NCBI GenBank assembly: GCA_023387235.1
Contig: JAEWIJ010000037.1
Span: forward strand, 1 to 13,882
Reading direction: 5' to 3'
From: Pseudomonadota bacterium
Lineage (GTDB): Bacteria > Pseudomonadota > Alphaproteobacteria > Rhizobiales > Hyphomicrobiaceae
Length of the DNA: 13,882 nucleotides
Positions 7,326 to 13,882 of this stretch are shown one piece after another (position 1 is the first letter of the stretch; each line of letters opens with the position of its first letter). Both the position numbers and the translations under genes were made by a program. The notes under the pieces were generated by a model. The model ran no database searches, was not told where the DNA came from, and saw nothing but the letters and a program-made list of their open reading frames with translations.

Positions 7326-8164
7326 CAAAAGCGCCCGCGCGCATGTGCCCACGTGATGCGCAGCAGGCGGCTGATCGGCAAGGGCTCGATCGATGCCGCG
7401 CCGCCGCGCTGCGCCCATGTCTCTAAGGCGCGCAAGTTGGGCCTAACCATGGCCAGCGGCAGGAATGGCAGGCGCTTTCCACGTGACATCTTGGCGAGCT
7501 GCGGCGCGATGTCCGACAGAGCAGTGCGCGCGCGCTGGTCGAGCGCCGCAATTGCCGACGCGAGGGGTGGTGTCGTGTCGCCGGCACTCGCTTGTGCCAG
7601 AAGCTCGTCCGAGAGCAGGGAGCGCGGGATCGGAAGCCTCGCGGCGCCTTCGGTGGGAAGATGCACGAGGGCCCGCGAAATGCCGTAGGCGGTGCCTGCC
7701 GCGCGCGCAATCTGCCAAACATCGCCATTCTCCTCGGCACCGGCGATGCGCGCCGCGAGCTGGAACAATCCGCCTTCGCGCGCGGACAAGTGCGCTACGA
7801 GAGCGGCCTCGTCCGCGGGCCTGTCGCCATGGAGGGTATCGGCGTGGGAGTCGATGATCGCATCCAGGATCGCGGCGGGAAGTGCGTACCGCTCGATCGC
7901 CGCGCGCAAGGGCACGGCAACGGGATGCCCCGCAGCGGCCTCGGCGCCATTCGCCGCAAGCGCATCGCGCCACCACTGCAGCCGGATCTCTCCCGCAAGC
8001 GGCTCGCGCACCTGCATGGGAATGTTCGCGAGCTCGGCCGCGAAGGCTGCCAGCGTGATCAGGTCGTAGCGGATGACGGCCGGTGCCAGCGTAGCGGCGA
8101 AGTAGCGGTCGGGCTCGCGCGCGATCGCGGCATCTCTCAACGCGTCGAGCGGCGCTTCGTCCAT
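7325..8164 (-). CDS. squalene/phytoene-synthase-like protein (NDUFAF6 type)
   Basis: 279 residues, all-helical. The family block RLQWWRDAL (61-69) and the following helices mark the squalene/phytoene synthase superfamily. The two aspartate-rich motifs that bind Mg-diphosphate are missing: AFAAELANIP (40-49) stands where the first DxxxD should be and AYGISRALVHLP (159-170) where the second should be. This is the pattern of the NDUFAF6-like branch, whose mitochondrial member helps assemble respiratory complex I and is thought not to make prenyl products. Start ATG at 8164 is 1 bp after the upstream TGA, and its own TGA overlaps the next ATG, so translation is likely coupled. Probable role: complex I biogenesis rather than hopanoid or carotenoid synthesis; this is inferred from family. 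Confidence 0.8.
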   Translation of the reverse strand: MDEAPLDALRDAAIAREPDRYFAATLAPAVIRYDLITLAAFAAELANIPMQVREPLAGEIRLQWWRDALAANGAEAAAGHPVAVPLRAAIERYALPAAILDAIIDSHADTLHGDRPADEAALVAHLSAREGGLFQLAARIAGAEENGDVWQIARAAGTAYGISRALVHLPTEGAARLPIPRSLLSDELLAQASAGDTTPPLASAIAALDQRARTALSDIAPQLAKMSRGKRLPFLPLAMVRPNLRALETWAQRGGAASIEPLPISRLLRITWAHARGRF

Positions 8165-8165
8165 C

Positions 8166-8774
8166 TCAGAAGAGATGCGCGGCGGCGACCATCAGAACGG
8201 TCACCGGTATCGCCAGCAGGAGGTTGGCGCGCGCATAGAGCGCGACCTTTGCGCGGGCGGCGGCCTTGGCCTCGGCGTTGCCGGGCTTCTCGCCGAGCAC
8301 GATCTGCAGGTTCGGCCAGATCAGCATGTGCACGAAGGCCCACATGGCAACGGCCCCGGCGGCGGCCGCCCACATCAGCAGCACCTTCACCAACGGCATG
8401 TGAATGGGCGCACCATAGACTAGGCTTGCGAAGAGATAGCCCGTCGGCAGCAGGAGCATCGCGCCGGAGAGCAGCACGAGGTGCGACGTATGCCGGAAGG
8501 TCGTCGCGACTTTAGGCACGACGAGCCGCAAGAGCGTCCCGCGTCCCGCATCGTCGGCGCTGACCACTGCCTGATGCTGGATGAAATTCACGAACCAGAT
8601 CATGCCGACCCAGATGATGGCGGAAACGACATGGATCGCGCGCAGCAGAAACGAGGTGAAGCCGAGCCAATCGGCACCGCCTGCCGCGATCGCCGCCAGT
8701 ACGGCCACCGCCGAGAGCGCGATGCCGGCGAGAAGCGCATTGCGGGCACTCGAGAGAATGGCGGGCATCGGCAT
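8166..8774 (-). CDS. membrane protein, urate-oxidase N-terminal (PuuD-type) domain-like
   Basis: 202 residues from ATG at 8774; an in-frame TTG at 8825 would add 17 residues that look unlike a membrane-protein start, and ATG at 8768 is also possible. Five likely membrane helices: about 12-32, 43-64, 96-117, 127-151 and 177-200. The FLLRAIHVVSAIIWVGMIWFVNF segment with RHTSHLVLLSGAMLL resembles the membrane domain fused to a cytochrome in PuuD-type urate hydroxylases, but no cytochrome part and no CxxCH is present. Membrane-facing histidines at 48, 95, 98 and 149 could bind heme, as in that family. Stop is 1 bp from the next gene. Function unknown; may be redox-linked. Confidence 0.7.
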   Translation of the reverse strand: MPMPAILSSARNALLAGIALSAVAVLAAIAAGGADWLGFTSFLLRAIHVVSAIIWVGMIWFVNFIQHQAVVSADDAGRGTLLRLVVPKVATTFRHTSHLVLLSGAMLLLPTGYLFASLVYGAPIHMPLVKVLLMWAAAAGAVAMWAFVHMLIWPNLQIVLGEKPGNAEAKAAARAKVALYARANLLLAIPVTVLMVAAAHLF

Positions 8775-8859
8775 CACCGGGCTGGCTCGGACGCATGAAG
8801 CGGAGACAGATAGAGCACGATTCAAGTGCGGCGCGGAAGGCCCGGCCTTGGAAAGTGCG

Positions 8860-9237
8860 TCAATCGACGGCGATCAGTGCCGCGCCGACAGGGCGTCTTT
8901 CAGCGAGGAGGACATTGTAGGTCCGGCATGCGGCGCCGGTATCCATGGGCTCGATGCGGATGCCGGCTTCGCGCATCCCGGAACGGAGGGTCTCGGACGG
9001 CAGCAGGAATTCGCGTCCCGTGCCGAGCAGCAGCAACTCGATGCCGGCTGGCGCCGCGAGCACCTCGGCGAAGTCGTCGAGCGTGAGGCCTTCCGCCGTC
9101 GTCGCAGACCAGCCGAGGATGGCCTCGCCGAGACACAGCAACGATCCACGATGGCTCATGCCAGCGAATCGGAAGCCGCCATTGCCGTAGGCCTCGATGG
9201 GCGCGCGGCCGGGATATCGGGGCGGCGCAGGCTGCAT
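8860..9237 (-). CDS. Mth938-like domain protein (NDUFAF3 family)
   Basis: 125 residues, one small alpha/beta domain covering nearly the whole chain. Features typical of the Mth938/DUF498 family: an N-terminal IEAYGNGGFRFAG, the central LLLLGTGREFLLPSETLR (where the usual GTG...P segment lies), and the RTYNVLLAERRPVGAALI end. The mitochondrial member, NDUFAF3, takes part in assembly of the complex I peripheral arm; the bacterial protein's reaction is not established. It lies 35 bp downstream of secF in the same direction, a neighbourhood I recall as common in alphaproteobacteria. The start at 9237 is the only reasonable ATG. Together with the NDUFAF6-like gene two positions downstream it suggests a respiratory-biogenesis tail on the sec operon. 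Confidence 0.85.
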   Translation of the reverse strand: MQPAPPRYPGRAPIEAYGNGGFRFAGMSHRGSLLCLGEAILGWSATTAEGLTLDDFAEVLAAPAGIELLLLGTGREFLLPSETLRSGMREAGIRIEPMDTGAACRTYNVLLAERRPVGAALIAVD

Positions 9238-9272
9238 GATAGCACTCCTGCCGGATTTACGGATCGGCCCCG

Positions 9273-10238
9273 TCAGCCGCGTGCGCGAGCGCCCGTCGGT
9301 GTCTTCTCCGCGCCGGTAACGGTCTCCCGCTTCACGCCGAGATATTCGAGAACCGGGGCGGCAATGAATATCGAGGAGTAGGTGCCGACGAGCACGCCGA
9401 GCAGCATGGCGAACGTGAAGTAGCGCATGACCGAGCCGCCGAAGATGAACAGCGCAATCAGCACGACGATGGTCGTGACACCGGTCAGGATCGTGCGCGA
9501 CAGCGTCTCGTTGATGGAAAGATTGAGCACCTCGCGCAATTCCATGCGCTTGTATTTGCGCAGGTTCTCGCGGATGCGGTCCGACACGACGACGGTATCG
9601 TTCACCGAATAGCCGAGAATGGTCAGCAGCGCGGCGACGATGCCGAGATCAAAATCGAGGTGGAAGAACGAGAAGACGCCGACCACGACGAGCACGTCAT
9701 GGAACAGCGACAGGAGCGTGCCCACCGCAAACTGCCATTCGAACCGGAACCAGACATAGGCCATGATCGCGAGGATGGCCGCCAACACGGCGATCGTCCC
9801 CGTGCGGCGCAGTTCCGCGGACACGGCCGGGCCCACGACCTCCACGCGGCGCTGCACATATCCGTCGCCGAGCGTGTCGAGCACCTTCGTCATGGCCGCC
9901 TGCTGCGCTTCCTCGCCGCCGGGTTGCGACTCGAGGCGGATCAGCACTTCGTTCGAGGTCCCGAATTCCTGAATCTGTACGTCGCCGAGCCCGAGGTTGC
10001 CGAGCTGATTACGCATGGTCTGGATGTCGGCGGGGGCGCCGGACTTGGTCTGCACCTCGAGCATGGTGCCGCCCTTGAAGTCGACGCCGTAGTTGAGGCC
10101 CATGGTCAGGAACAGCCCGATCGCGAGCGTCATCGAAACGATCGAGCCCCAGAAGCAGATGTCCCGCCAGCGCATGAAGTCGATGCGCGTCCCGTGCGGG
10201 AAGAAGTCGAAGCCCTTGAAGTTCGGAACGAAGCGCAT
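9273..10238 (-). CDS. secF: protein translocase subunit SecF
   Basis: 321 residues, inner-membrane partner of SecD in the proton-driven auxiliary complex that pulls proteins out of the SecYEG channel on the periplasmic side. TM1 (about 29-48) is followed by the GVDFKGG motif (51-57), the periplasmic P4 domain (about 58-140), then five helices. The conserved LGYSVNDTVVVSDRIREN block (208-224) holds Asp214 and Arg221 of the proton path. The C-terminal tail is short and basic. Start ATG at 10238 follows AAAGG about 10 nt upstream. There are 36 bp to secD and 34 bp to the Mth938-like gene. Complete and typical; SecD and SecF are separate genes, not fused. Confidence 0.97.
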   Translation of the reverse strand: MRFVPNFKGFDFFPHGTRIDFMRWRDICFWGSIVSMTLAIGLFLTMGLNYGVDFKGGTMLEVQTKSGAPADIQTMRNQLGNLGLGDVQIQEFGTSNEVLIRLESQPGGEEAQQAAMTKVLDTLGDGYVQRRVEVVGPAVSAELRRTGTIAVLAAILAIMAYVWFRFEWQFAVGTLLSLFHDVLVVVGVFSFFHLDFDLGIVAALLTILGYSVNDTVVVSDRIRENLRKYKRMELREVLNLSINETLSRTILTGVTTIVVLIALFIFGGSVMRYFTFAMLLGVLVGTYSSIFIAAPVLEYLGVKRETVTGAEKTPTGARARG

Positions 10239-10274
10239 GGTCGTACGAGCCTTTCGAGATCCTCTCGCGCGTCC

Positions 10275-11900
10275 TCAGATCGGGACGACGATCCTGCCAG
10301 CTTTGGCGCGCTCGCCCCGCAGCCAGAGCGCGATGAGCAGGCGCGTCACGGTGACGGCCGTGAAGATCGAGGTGAAGATACCGATCGAGAGCGTGACGGC
10401 GAACCCGCGGATCGGGCCGGAACCCAGCCAGAACATGATGATCGCAGCAGCGAGCGTCGTGAGCTGGCTGTCCAGAATGGTGGTGATCGCACGCGAGAAG
10501 CCGGCATCGATGGCGCTCACGGCCGATTTGCCGGCGCGAATTTCCTCGCGTATTCGTTCGTAGATGATCACGTTCGAATCGACGGCCATGCCGACGGTCA
10601 ACACGAGGCCGGCGATGCCGGGCAAGGTAAGTGTCGTACCGGCCGCGGACATGAGCGCCACGACCATCGTGCCGTTCATGATCAGGCCGATGACCGCGAA
10701 CACGCCGAAGGTGCCGTAGGCGACGATCACCAAGAGGATGCTTATGCCCGCGCCGACGATCGATGCGAGCTTGCCGGCCTCGATCGAGTCGGCGCCGAGC
10801 GACGGGCCAACCGTGCGCTCCTCGGCGATGGTCAGCTTGACGGGCAGCGCGCCGGAGCGCAGCTGAACGGCGAGCGTGTTGGCGCTTTCGACTGTAAAGC
10901 TCCCCGAAATCTGTCCCGAACCGCCAAGAATGGGCTCGCGAATGACCGGCGCGGAGAGCACTTTGTCGTCGAGCACGATCGCGAACGGTCGGCCGACATG
11001 GTCCTGCGTGAAGCGTCCGAAACGTCGCGCGCCCGCCTGATCGAAGCGGAAGGAGATGATCGGTTCGTTCGTCCGCTGGTCGAAGCCCGGCTGGGAATCG
11101 ACGAGGTTCTCGCCCGGGACGACCGGTGTCTCCCGCAGGAGATAGGACACACCCTGCTCGTCGCCGCGGTCGCTGCCTGGATAGATGCGGAAACCGGGTG
11201 GCGTCCGGCCCTGACGCGCCTCCTCGGCGGTTATTGTCGGGTGGACTTCGTGGAAGGAGAGCTTGGCCGTCTGCCCGAGCAGATCCTTGAGGACCTTGGT
11301 GTCGGTCAGCCCTGGATACTGAACGAGAATACGGTCGGCGCCCTGGCGGACGACCGTCGATTCAGCCGTGCCGAGAGCATTGATGCGCCGATTGACCGTC
11401 TCGATGGCTGCGCCCGCGGCATGGATGACGCGCTGCTGCAGCCCCTGCTCGGAGGGCGCGAGCGAGATCGTGCCGTCGCCGCTCCTGCTGACCGTGAGAT
11501 CGTCGGCACTCGTGCCGAGCATCGCGCTGCCGAGCGGCTGGATGAGCTTTCTCAACTCGCGCACGGCCGCGTCGGCTTCCTCGGGCTTTGCGAGCCGCAC
11601 CTGCACATGATTACCGACAATGCCGACGCCCGTCGGGAAGATCTTGGCGTCCCGGAGCGTGCGGCGCGCGTCATCGCGCAGCGTCTGCAGCCACTCGCGC
11701 CGAAGCTCCTCGGTGTCCATGGCGAGCAGCAGATGGGCGCCGCCCTGCAGGTCGAGGCCGAGCGGCATCTGCTTCGTCGGCAGGAAGCGCGGCCAGGATG
11801 CGAGCTGTTCCTTCGTGAACAGGTTCGGCAGCGCGAACATAATGCTCACCAGGCAGGTGAGCAGAATCGCGATCATCTTGAAGCGCGAAAAATGGAGCAT
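10275..11900 (-). CDS. secD: protein translocase subunit SecD
   Basis: 541 residues, within the usual range for alphaproteobacterial SecD. TM1 lies at about 8-27, then GLDLQGGAHL (48-57), the family D1 motif. The large periplasmic P1 region runs to about 370 and includes the LSFHEVHP (214-221) and GRPFAIVLDDKVLSAPVI (303-320) blocks. Five further helices follow, with IMNGTMVVALM (407-417) and GMAVDSNVIIYERIREE (437-453), whose Asp441 is the proton-coupling residue. Works with SecF and YajC at the SecYEG translocon. ATG at 11900 has GGGA 5 nt upstream. The gap to yajC is 51 bp, consistent with one transcript. No truncation or frameshift. Confidence 0.97.
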   Translation of the reverse strand: MLHFSRFKMIAILLTCLVSIMFALPNLFTKEQLASWPRFLPTKQMPLGLDLQGGAHLLLAMDTEELRREWLQTLRDDARRTLRDAKIFPTGVGIVGNHVQVRLAKPEEADAAVRELRKLIQPLGSAMLGTSADDLTVSRSGDGTISLAPSEQGLQQRVIHAAGAAIETVNRRINALGTAESTVVRQGADRILVQYPGLTDTKVLKDLLGQTAKLSFHEVHPTITAEEARQGRTPPGFRIYPGSDRGDEQGVSYLLRETPVVPGENLVDSQPGFDQRTNEPIISFRFDQAGARRFGRFTQDHVGRPFAIVLDDKVLSAPVIREPILGGSGQISGSFTVESANTLAVQLRSGALPVKLTIAEERTVGPSLGADSIEAGKLASIVGAGISILLVIVAYGTFGVFAVIGLIMNGTMVVALMSAAGTTLTLPGIAGLVLTVGMAVDSNVIIYERIREEIRAGKSAVSAIDAGFSRAITTILDSQLTTLAAAIIMFWLGSGPIRGFAVTLSIGIFTSIFTAVTVTRLLIALWLRGERAKAGRIVVPI

Positions 11901-11951
11901 CTCGTTCCCGAACCTCTGAATTCAGGGCGGCGAGCCGTCGCGCGCGGCGTC

Positions 11952-12275
11952 TCAGCCTGCCTTCGCGACCTCACCCTTGACGCGCACCTCGGAGATCGTG
12001 CCACGCATCAGTCGGACACGAGTGTTCTCCGCGATCTCGACCTCGACCTCGGCATCGCCCTCTTTTACGCGCGTGACCTTGCCGATGATGCCGCCGCCTG
12101 TCACCACCACGTCCCCGCGGCGGATGTTCGCGACCATCTCGCGGTGCTGCTTCACGCGCTGCTGCTGCGGCCGGAGCAGAAGGAAATAAAAGATCACGAA
12201 CATGAGCAGGATCGGCAGCAACTGAATCATGAAGTCGCCGCCGCCGGCTTGAGCGTAGACCAGTGAAGTGGACAT
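11952..12275 (-). CDS. yajC: preprotein translocase subunit YajC
   Basis: 107 residues from the ATG at 12275; an ATG two codons earlier (12281) is nearly as good, with GGGA 4 nt before it. A short periplasmic lead (MSTSLVYAQAGGG) precedes one membrane helix (about 17-35, LLPILLMFVIFYFLLLRP). The family signature RPQQQRVKQHREM follows, then the cytoplasmic KOW-like beta domain with GDVVVTGGGIIGKV. YajC associates with SecDF. The open frame continues far upstream to 12587, but that extension is arginine-rich, crosses the promoter and the SDR stop, and is not part of the family. First gene of the cluster that runs to 5397. Confidence 0.95.
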   Translation of the reverse strand: MSTSLVYAQAGGGDFMIQLLPILLMFVIFYFLLLRPQQQRVKQHREMVANIRRGDVVVTGGGIIGKVTRVKEGDAEVEVEIAENTRVRLMRGTISEVRVKGEVAKAG

Positions 12276-12353
12276 GCGCATTATTCCCAGGGGTCTTGGA
12301 TGCTGAACGGGGGCGAAGACTGGCTTCCGTCGGTCGCGCCCGCCGCATCGACC

Positions 12354-12377
12354 GTCCGCCGAGATTTCGGGGCGGAC
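12354..12377. promoter_or_regulatory. inverted repeat at the yajC promoter start
   Basis: GTCCGCC (12354-12360) and GGCGGAC (12371-12377) form a perfect 7-bp inverted repeat with a 10-nt centre. The right arm runs into the candidate -10 box and the left arm would be just downstream of the transcription start. That position suits a repressor site better than an RNA hairpin. GC-rich context makes chance symmetry quite possible. Confidence 0.3.
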
Positions 12378-12403
12378 TATAGTGTGCTCGCCTCCGTTTG
12401 CAA
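12376..12403 (-). promoter_or_regulatory. sigma70-type promoter of yajC-secDF cluster
   Basis: On the minus strand TTGCAA (12403-12398) and TATAGT (12381-12376) are separated by 16 bp. The local A/T richness stands out from its surroundings. Transcription would begin near 12369, giving a leader of about 95 nt before yajC. This is the only strong promoter-like pattern seen ahead of the seven-gene cluster. Confidence 0.6.
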
Positions 12404-12454
12404 CCAAATCCGCCCTTAAATCGCCGTAAGATCGGGCCTCGAACGGGAGGCGGA

Positions 12455-13519
12455 TCAGGGCAGTAGCCGCGCCTCGCGGTAGCGGTCGAGATGGGCCAGG
12501 ATCCGCGCCTCCGTATCGACGGTATCGTGGAATCCCGCCAGCCTGATCTTGGTCATGCTCGACACGATGTCGTGCTCGAGACCCCACAGGAAATCACCGA
12601 AGTTCCAGGTGACGACGGCTTCCATCGGCCGCGCGACGAGGCCGTGCCGAGCGACTATCGCGTCCCAGAGCGGCCCCTTGTCGGCCATCCATTCACCAAG
12701 ACGCAAGGGGCGCGGGCGGCCGCATTCGAGGTCATAGAGTCGTGCGATCTTCGGCCACAGGCGCGACCAGCTGAAGAGCCCGCCATCCGTGAGGTTGAAG
12801 GCCTCGTTCCGCGCGGCAGGGGCCGTGGCCATCCACTTCATGCCGCGCGCGAGCTGTGTGGCGTCCGTCGCCTCCATGAGCGCGTCGTAGCAGGCCGGTT
12901 GGCCCGGAAAGTCGAGTGGCAGGCCAAGCTCGGCGCAGATGCCGGCCCAGGCGCCGATGAGCGGCACGAGATTGCGCGCCCGCTCTGGGGCAAAGTCGTA
13001 GAGAAAGCCGGGGCGCGAAGCGGACCACGTCCAGCGCCGGCCCTCGGCGCGGGTGCTGAGCAGGTCCTGCTGGTCGTAGTAGAAGTTCGGCGGCATGTGG
13101 CGCGGGTCGTCCTCGCGCGCCGGCAGGCGCATACGGCCGATGTGCATGCCGTACCACTTCGTGCCCTCGACGAGGTGGATGTGCTGCAGGCCCGGGCAAG
13201 CGGCCTCGGCGCCGTCGATTAGGTGCTGAAGCATGGCGCGATTGCCGGCCACGTCCTCGACGCCGACCGTCGCATCCGAGAACTGCGCCCGCGCGGTGTA
13301 GAAGACGTGCGTCGCCTGCGGACAGCGCGCGAGCGCGAGACGCGTGCTCGCGGCGTCCGTGAGATCGCATGCGATGAAGGTGAGGCGTTCGCGCTTCAGA
13401 TCCGGCGGGCGGCGGCAGAGGCCCACGACCTCCCATGCCGGATCGGCGAGCAGAACCTCGACGAGCTGCTTGGCGGCGGCGCCCGTCGCGCCGGCGATAA
13501 CCGCGACGTGCTGTGCCAT
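12455..13519 (-). CDS. atypical SDR oxidoreductase, PRISE-like
   Basis: 354 residues. N-terminal Rossmann fold with AVIAGATGAAAKQLV (6-20) as the nucleotide-binding loop and CRRPPD (35-40) after the second strand, fitting NADPH. In place of the classical YxxxK, it has the order seen in progesterone-5-beta-reductase/iridoid-synthase-like enzymes: EGTKWYGMHIG (118-128, candidate Lys121) and PNFYYDQQDLL (144-154, candidate Tyr147). WSASRPGFLY (165-174) and EAFNLTDGG further on are also family-like. Such enzymes reduce activated C=C bonds of enones; the bacterial substrate is unknown. It starts 9 bp after the purB stop, and its AGGGA ribosome site overlaps that stop, so it is probably translated from the purB transcript. 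No metabolic link to purines is evident. Confidence 0.84.
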   Translation of the reverse strand: MAQHVAVIAGATGAAAKQLVEVLLADPAWEVVGLCRRPPDLKRERLTFIACDLTDAASTRLALARCPQATHVFYTARAQFSDATVGVEDVAGNRAMLQHLIDGAEAACPGLQHIHLVEGTKWYGMHIGRMRLPAREDDPRHMPPNFYYDQQDLLSTRAEGRRWTWSASRPGFLYDFAPERARNLVPLIGAWAGICAELGLPLDFPGQPACYDALMEATDATQLARGMKWMATAPAARNEAFNLTDGGLFSWSRLWPKIARLYDLECGRPRPLRLGEWMADKGPLWDAIVARHGLVARPMEAVVTWNFGDFLWGLEHDIVSSMTKIRLAGFHDTVDTEARILAHLDRYREARLLP

Positions 13520-13525
13520 GTCAGA

Positions 13526-13530
13526 TCCCT
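13526..13530 (-). promoter_or_regulatory. SDR ribosome binding site overlapping the purB stop
   Basis: On the minus strand AGGGA lies 6 nt before the SDR ATG (13519) and shares its first two bases with the purB TAG (13531-13529). Ribosomes ending purB would pass directly over it. It fixes the ATG start and suggests coupled translation. Confidence 0.6.
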
Positions 13531-13882
13531 ATGCCGCGCCGAACACACGCTTGAAGATCGTGTCGACGTGCTTCAGGTGGTAGCCGTCGTCGAACATGGC
13601 CTCGAGCTGCGCATTCGACAGATAGCCCGTCACGTCCTTGTCGGCCTTGAGGCTCGCGAGGAAATCCGCGCCCGTTTCCCAGGTCTTCATGGCATTGCGC
13701 TGGACGAGGGCGTAGCTGTCCTCGCGCGAGGCGCCGGCTTGCGTCAGCGCGAGCAGCACGCGCTGCGAATTATGCAGGCCGCCGAGCTTGTCGAGGTTCT
13801 TCCGCATGTTCTCCGGATAGACGACGAGCTTTTCCACCACGCCGGCGAGACGGTTCAGCGCGAAATCCAGCGTGATGGTCGC
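13529..13882 (-). CDS. purB: adenylosuccinate lyase, C-terminal part
   Basis: Only the last 117 residues are in the window; the frame is open to the edge at 13882 and the N-terminus lies beyond it. The visible part reads ATITLDFALNRLAGVVEKLV, then YPENMRKNLDKLGGL, SQRVLLALTQAG, SREDSYALVQRNAMKTWE and GYHLKHVDTIFKRVFG at the end. This is the helical C-terminal region of the fumarase/aspartase-fold lyase. PurB splits SAICAR to AICAR and adenylosuccinate to AMP, each with release of fumarate, in purine synthesis. The catalytic signature (SSxMPxKxNP) lies outside the window. The ATG at 13840 is internal, not a start. Followed 9 bp later by the PRISE-like SDR. Confidence 0.95.
   Translation of the reverse strand, partial: ATITLDFALNRLAGVVEKLVVYPENMRKNLDKLGGLHNSQRVLLALTQAGASREDSYALVQRNAMKTWETGADFLASLKADKDVTGYLSNAQLEAMFDDGYHLKHVDTIFKRVFGAA

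Noticed and set aside
9660..12266. 868-residue open frame on the plus strand
   Set aside because: It lies antisense to secF, secD and yajC. Its product is rich in Arg, His, Glu and Asp without domain structure, the pattern produced by GC-biased codons read from the other strand.
12408..12455. ATCCGCC...GGCGGAT hairpin as a terminator of the purB-SDR unit
   Set aside because: A 7-bp stem with a 34-nt loop and no clear T-run is too weak to call a terminator. It is reported only as part of the repeat observation.
12276..12587. Long N-terminal extension of yajC
   Set aside because: It crosses the promoter and the 3' end of the SDR gene and encodes arginine-rich sequence unlike YajC.

Overview
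The window is GC-rich DNA with gene content and order typical of an alphaproteobacterium, most likely Hyphomicrobiales. The clues are the map-radC pair, the yajC-secD-secF operon followed by small genes homologous to mitochondrial complex I assembly factors, and strongly GC-biased codons that produce long antisense reading frames. The genus cannot be told from the sequence. Most of the window is chromosomal core; only the paired transporters and their regulator look accessory.

Layout, left to right. Positions 1-203 are intergenic: a G-run tract, a GC-rich hairpin repeat of a kind common between proteobacterial genes, and a plausible promoter. Then come map (methionine aminopeptidase) and radC (JAB/MPN protein) on the plus strand. 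radC converges on, and shares a CTAG stop tetranucleotide with, a minus-strand MFS transporter. A second, clearly paralogous MFS transporter lies upstream of it. Divergent from the pair is a plus-strand ArsR-type winged-helix regulator. A near-palindrome sits in the divergent promoter, and a degenerate copy with the same internal spacing sits upstream of the first transporter, which suggests one local regulon.

From 12275 down to 5397 there is one long, tightly packed minus-strand cluster: yajC, secD, secF, an Mth938/NDUFAF3-like protein, a small membrane protein resembling the urate-oxidase N-terminal (PuuD-type) domain, a squalene/phytoene-synthase-like protein of the NDUFAF6 type lacking its catalytic aspartates, and a large secreted SGNH-hydrolase-like protein. 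A good sigma70-type promoter lies upstream of yajC. The first three genes form the SecDF-YajC auxiliary complex of the Sec translocon; two of the followers belong to families tied to respiratory complex I biogenesis in mitochondria.

At the right end, also on the minus strand, are the C-terminal part of purB (adenylosuccinate lyase, cut by the window edge) and, 9 bp downstream, an atypical SDR of the progesterone 5-beta-reductase/iridoid-synthase-like (PRISE) type.

No tRNA, rRNA, CRISPR array, insertion sequence or phage gene was recognised. No clearly new multi-gene system was found; the best leads are the repeated operator-like motif around the MFS/ArsR cluster and the association of SecDF with complex-I-assembly-like genes.
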